Shown: piece by piece, positions 61,990 to 64,000 of the stretch
Numbering within the stretch: position 1 is the stretch's first letter
Layout: the number at the start of each line of letters is the position of its first letter
Assembly: GCF_029581195.1 (NCBI RefSeq)
Contig: NZ_CP120737.1
Location: 3,263,001 to 3,327,000, forward strand
Direction of reading: 5' to 3'
Source of the DNA: Solwaraspora sp. WMMD791
GTDB taxonomy: Bacteria; Actinomycetota; Actinomycetes; Mycobacteriales; Micromonosporaceae
DNA: 64,000 bases
Made by a program: the position numbers and the translations under genes
Notes under the pieces: model-generated
Database searches by the model: none
What the model saw: the letters and a program-made list of their open reading frames with translations, nothing else
What the model was told of the DNA's origin: nothing

Positions 61990-62523
61990 GTGGCCGTTAG
62001 CCTGACCGCCATGGCGCTTCCCCGCATCCGTCCGCCGTTCGACGCCGACGAGCGCACCCAGTTGGTCGGCTGGCTCGACATGCAACGCGCGATCGTGCAC
62101 TTCAAGTGCGAAGGGCTGTCGGATGCCGACGCCCACCGGGCGCTGCTGCCGTCGTCACCGCTGATGACCGTCGCCGGGATCGTGTCGCACCTGCGCTGGG
62201 TGGAACAGACCTGGTTCGAGGTGTTGTTCCTCGGCGGGCCGGCCGACGGGCCGCAGTTCGACGAGACCCGTGAGGACGCAGACATGATGGTCGACGGTGT
62301 GCCGCTGGCCCATCTGCTGGCCGACTATCAGCGGCAGTGTGCCAGGTCGAACGAGATCGTCGCCGCGCACCCGCTGGAGCAGACCGGCCGGCACCCGGAC
62401 TTCGGGTCGGCGGCGGCGTCGCTGCGCTGGATGCTGATCCACATGGTCGAGGAGACCGGCCGGCACGCCGGGCATCTGGACGTCATCCGGGAACTGCTGG
62501 ACGGCCGCAAGGGCTACTACTGA
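61990..62523 (+). CDS. DinB-superfamily (DUF664) protein
   Basis: A 177-aa four-helix-bundle protein of the DUF664/DinB group. Metal-binding His positions are visible at SHLRWVEQTWF and HMVEETGRHAGHLD. GTG 61990 follows GAGGAAAG; ATG 62011 lacks such a site. Cytoplasmic; members are often thiol-dependent or of unknown reaction. Confidence 0.82.
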   Translation: MAVSLTAMALPRIRPPFDADERTQLVGWLDMQRAIVHFKCEGLSDADAHRALLPSSPLMTVAGIVSHLRWVEQTWFEVLFLGGPADGPQFDETREDADMMVDGVPLAHLLADYQRQCARSNEIVAAHPLEQTGRHPDFGSAAASLRWMLIHMVEETGRHAGHLDVIRELLDGRKGYY

Positions 62524-62604
62524 CGGCGGCAACGACGGTGCCCGATCACGGGCTCCCGCGTCGGACACTGGCCAAAGAGAGCCCTCTAATCGACACTTGT
62601 CGAT

Positions 62605-63999
62605 ATGATAGCTCAGCAATGGTCCTCGTGGGCCACCCGCTTCAGCGCGGTGCCGGCCGCCTCCGTCGCCATCGCCGTAGTCCTGGCCGGAGCCGTCGCA
62701 GCCACCGCCGGACCCAGTCACGCGGCCGCCCGACATCAGGCGAAAGTGAACAATCCGTACGCCGGCGCTCGGGTCTATGTCAACCCCGAGTGGTCGGCAC
62801 TGGCCGCTGGCGAGCCGGGCGGCCACCTGGTCGCCGACCAACCGACCGCCGTACGCCTGGACCGCATCGCCGCCATCGACGGCGCCGACGACCGGATGGG
62901 CCTGCGTGAGCACCTCGACGAGGCACTGCGCCAGGGTGCCGACCTGATCCAGCTCGTCCTGCACAACCTGCCGGGCCGCGACTGCGAACGGCTGGCCTCC
63001 ACCGGCGAGCTCGCCTATGACGAGCTACCCCGCTACCGGGCGGAGTTCGTCGACCCGATCAGCCAGATCCTCGCCGACCCGGCGTACGCCCGACTACGGA
63101 TCGTCACCATCATCGAGCCGAACTCGCTGGCCAATCTGGTCACCCACACCTCGCCGCGACCGGACGCCACCTTCGGCTGCGACCAGGTGCTGGCGTACGG
63201 GAGCTACCCGCTCGGCATCGGCTACGCCCTGGCGCAGCTCGGTCCGCTGCCCAACGTCTATCCGTACCTGGACGTGAGTCATCCTGGGCAGCTCGGCCGG
63301 TCATCGGACTTGGCCGACCTGGTGTCGCTGCTCGAGTTCGCGGCCGACGCGTCGGGTGCCACTCCCGACCTGGTACACGGCTTCATCGCCAACGTTGGGA
63401 ACTACTCGGTACTGCGGGAGAAGTACTTCCGCACCCGCGACGTGATCAACGGCGAGCCGGTGCGGACCCACAGCAGCTGGGTGGCCGGACGTGATTTCGT
63501 CGACGTGCTGCCGTACCTGGCCGCGATGCGGCACCGACTGACCGCCGCCGGGTTCCCCCGAGGAGCCGGCATGCTGGTCGACACGTCCCGCAACGGCTGG
63601 GGCGGGCCCGAGCGCCCGAGCGGGCCGGGTCCACGGACCAGCGCCGAGGAGTACGTCGAGGCCGGCCGGCTCGACCGGCGGGCCCAGGTGACGACCTGGT
63701 GCAACCAGACGGATGCGGGCATCGGCGTACGGCCGGTGGCCGCACCGGCATCCGGCATCGACGCGTACGTGTGGGCCACCGCACCGGGCACCTCGGACGG
63801 CTCCGGCACCTGGGGCAACGCGTTCCACCCGTACGAGCCGAGATGCCACCCGGACTACGCCGGCACGGACGACACCGGCGCGCTGCCCGGTGCGCCGCCA
63901 GCCGGCGACTGGTTCCCGGCGTACTTCCAGCGGTTGCTGGCCAACGCCTGGCCTCCGCTGGCCACCGGCGCCGCCGTGCGCGGCCCGGCGCGCGACTGA
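62605..63999 (+). CDS. Secreted GH6 cellulase
   Basis: A 464-aa GH6 enzyme with an N-terminal signal (about residues 1-40, ending SHAAAR). GH6 landmarks: NPYAGARVYVNPEW, LVLHNLPGRDCERLAS (catalytic Asp), IEPNSLANLVT, DVSHPGQLG and the C-terminal NQTDAGIGVRP. The catalytic domain fills the protein; no CBM is attached. It likely releases cellobiose from cellulose. The gene ends one base before the window edge. Start ATG has no evident ribosome-binding site. Confidence 0.9.
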   Translation: MIAQQWSSWATRFSAVPAASVAIAVVLAGAVAATAGPSHAAARHQAKVNNPYAGARVYVNPEWSALAAGEPGGHLVADQPTAVRLDRIAAIDGADDRMGLREHLDEALRQGADLIQLVLHNLPGRDCERLASTGELAYDELPRYRAEFVDPISQILADPAYARLRIVTIIEPNSLANLVTHTSPRPDATFGCDQVLAYGSYPLGIGYALAQLGPLPNVYPYLDVSHPGQLGRSSDLADLVSLLEFAADASGATPDLVHGFIANVGNYSVLREKYFRTRDVINGEPVRTHSSWVAGRDFVDVLPYLAAMRHRLTAAGFPRGAGMLVDTSRNGWGGPERPSGPGPRTSAEEYVEAGRLDRRAQVTTWCNQTDAGIGVRPVAAPASGIDAYVWATAPGTSDGSGTWGNAFHPYEPRCHPDYAGTDDTGALPGAPPAGDWFPAYFQRLLANAWPPLATGAAVRGPARD

Positions 64000-64000
64000 T

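Overview
The window is high-GC DNA with dense, often overlapping (ATGA/GTGA) genes, many GTG starts, DUF397/DUF5753 regulator pairs, an F420-type oxidoreductase and many secreted polysaccharide hydrolases. This fits a filamentous actinomycete, probably of the Micromonosporaceae. The family is an inference from gene content and codon use. No rRNA, tRNA or CRISPR array was recognised.

Layout. (1) 1-4463: a zinc-homeostasis block on the minus strand: a metal-binding lipoprotein of the anchored-repeat ABC transporter type (cut by the window edge), two secreted choice-of-anchor M proteins and a CobW-type GTPase, with three Zur-box-like dyads. (2) 4464-14782: AraC regulator, aldo/keto reductase, DUF456 protein, GH67 alpha-glucuronidase, a 950-aa membrane-anchored receptor-like protein, Uma2 nuclease, small hypotheticals, and an XRE/DUF5753-DUF397 pair. 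(3) 15040-16742: an AT-richer two-gene islet (membrane protein plus a GGDEF-like protein reading GGDDF) lying between two near-identical DUF397 genes. (4) 17151-21637: HAD phosphatase-like gene, decayed VOC and GNAT genes, two RlaP-type nucleotidyltransferases and an ADP-ribosylglycohydrolase. (5) 22220-29096: a GH10 xylanase / polyesterase-like hydrolase / CBM2 fusion, furA-katG, and a secreted bicovalent flavoprotein oxidase. (6) 29328-39702: a xylan/arabinoxylan-oligosaccharide locus (ABC importer without its own ATPase, GH39, GH42, DUF624, LacI regulator, CE7 esterase) with CGAAA-N-TTTCG operators. (7) 39990 to about 58955: a class V lanthipeptide cluster. (8) 59010-63999: small secreted peptide, subtilisin-like protease, secreted hypothetical, DinB-like protein and a GH6 cellulase.

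The most notable system is the class V lanthipeptide cluster. It has an APH-like kinase and a HopA1-like lyase for dehydration, two 62-aa precursors with a shared TTWxC core start and a C-terminal Thr-x4-Cys, a methyltransferase, an exporter, an F420-type reductase (Dha to D-Ala), an HFCD decarboxylase (AviMeCys), a degenerate APH-like protein (LanX candidate) and an M16 peptidase. They are joined by a membrane protein/wHTH pair, two glycosyltransferases, a second ABC exporter and an XRE-TPR regulator. The set predicts N-methylated, AviMeCys-capped, D-amino-acid-containing and possibly glycosylated peptides, similar in logic to lexapeptide and cacaoidin.

Other striking items are the xylanase-polyesterase fusion, the GGDDF cyclase-like islet, the nucleotidyltransferase pair linked to an ADP-ribosylglycohydrolase, and a segment where the end of the HAD gene was copied and joined to a broken VOC gene.
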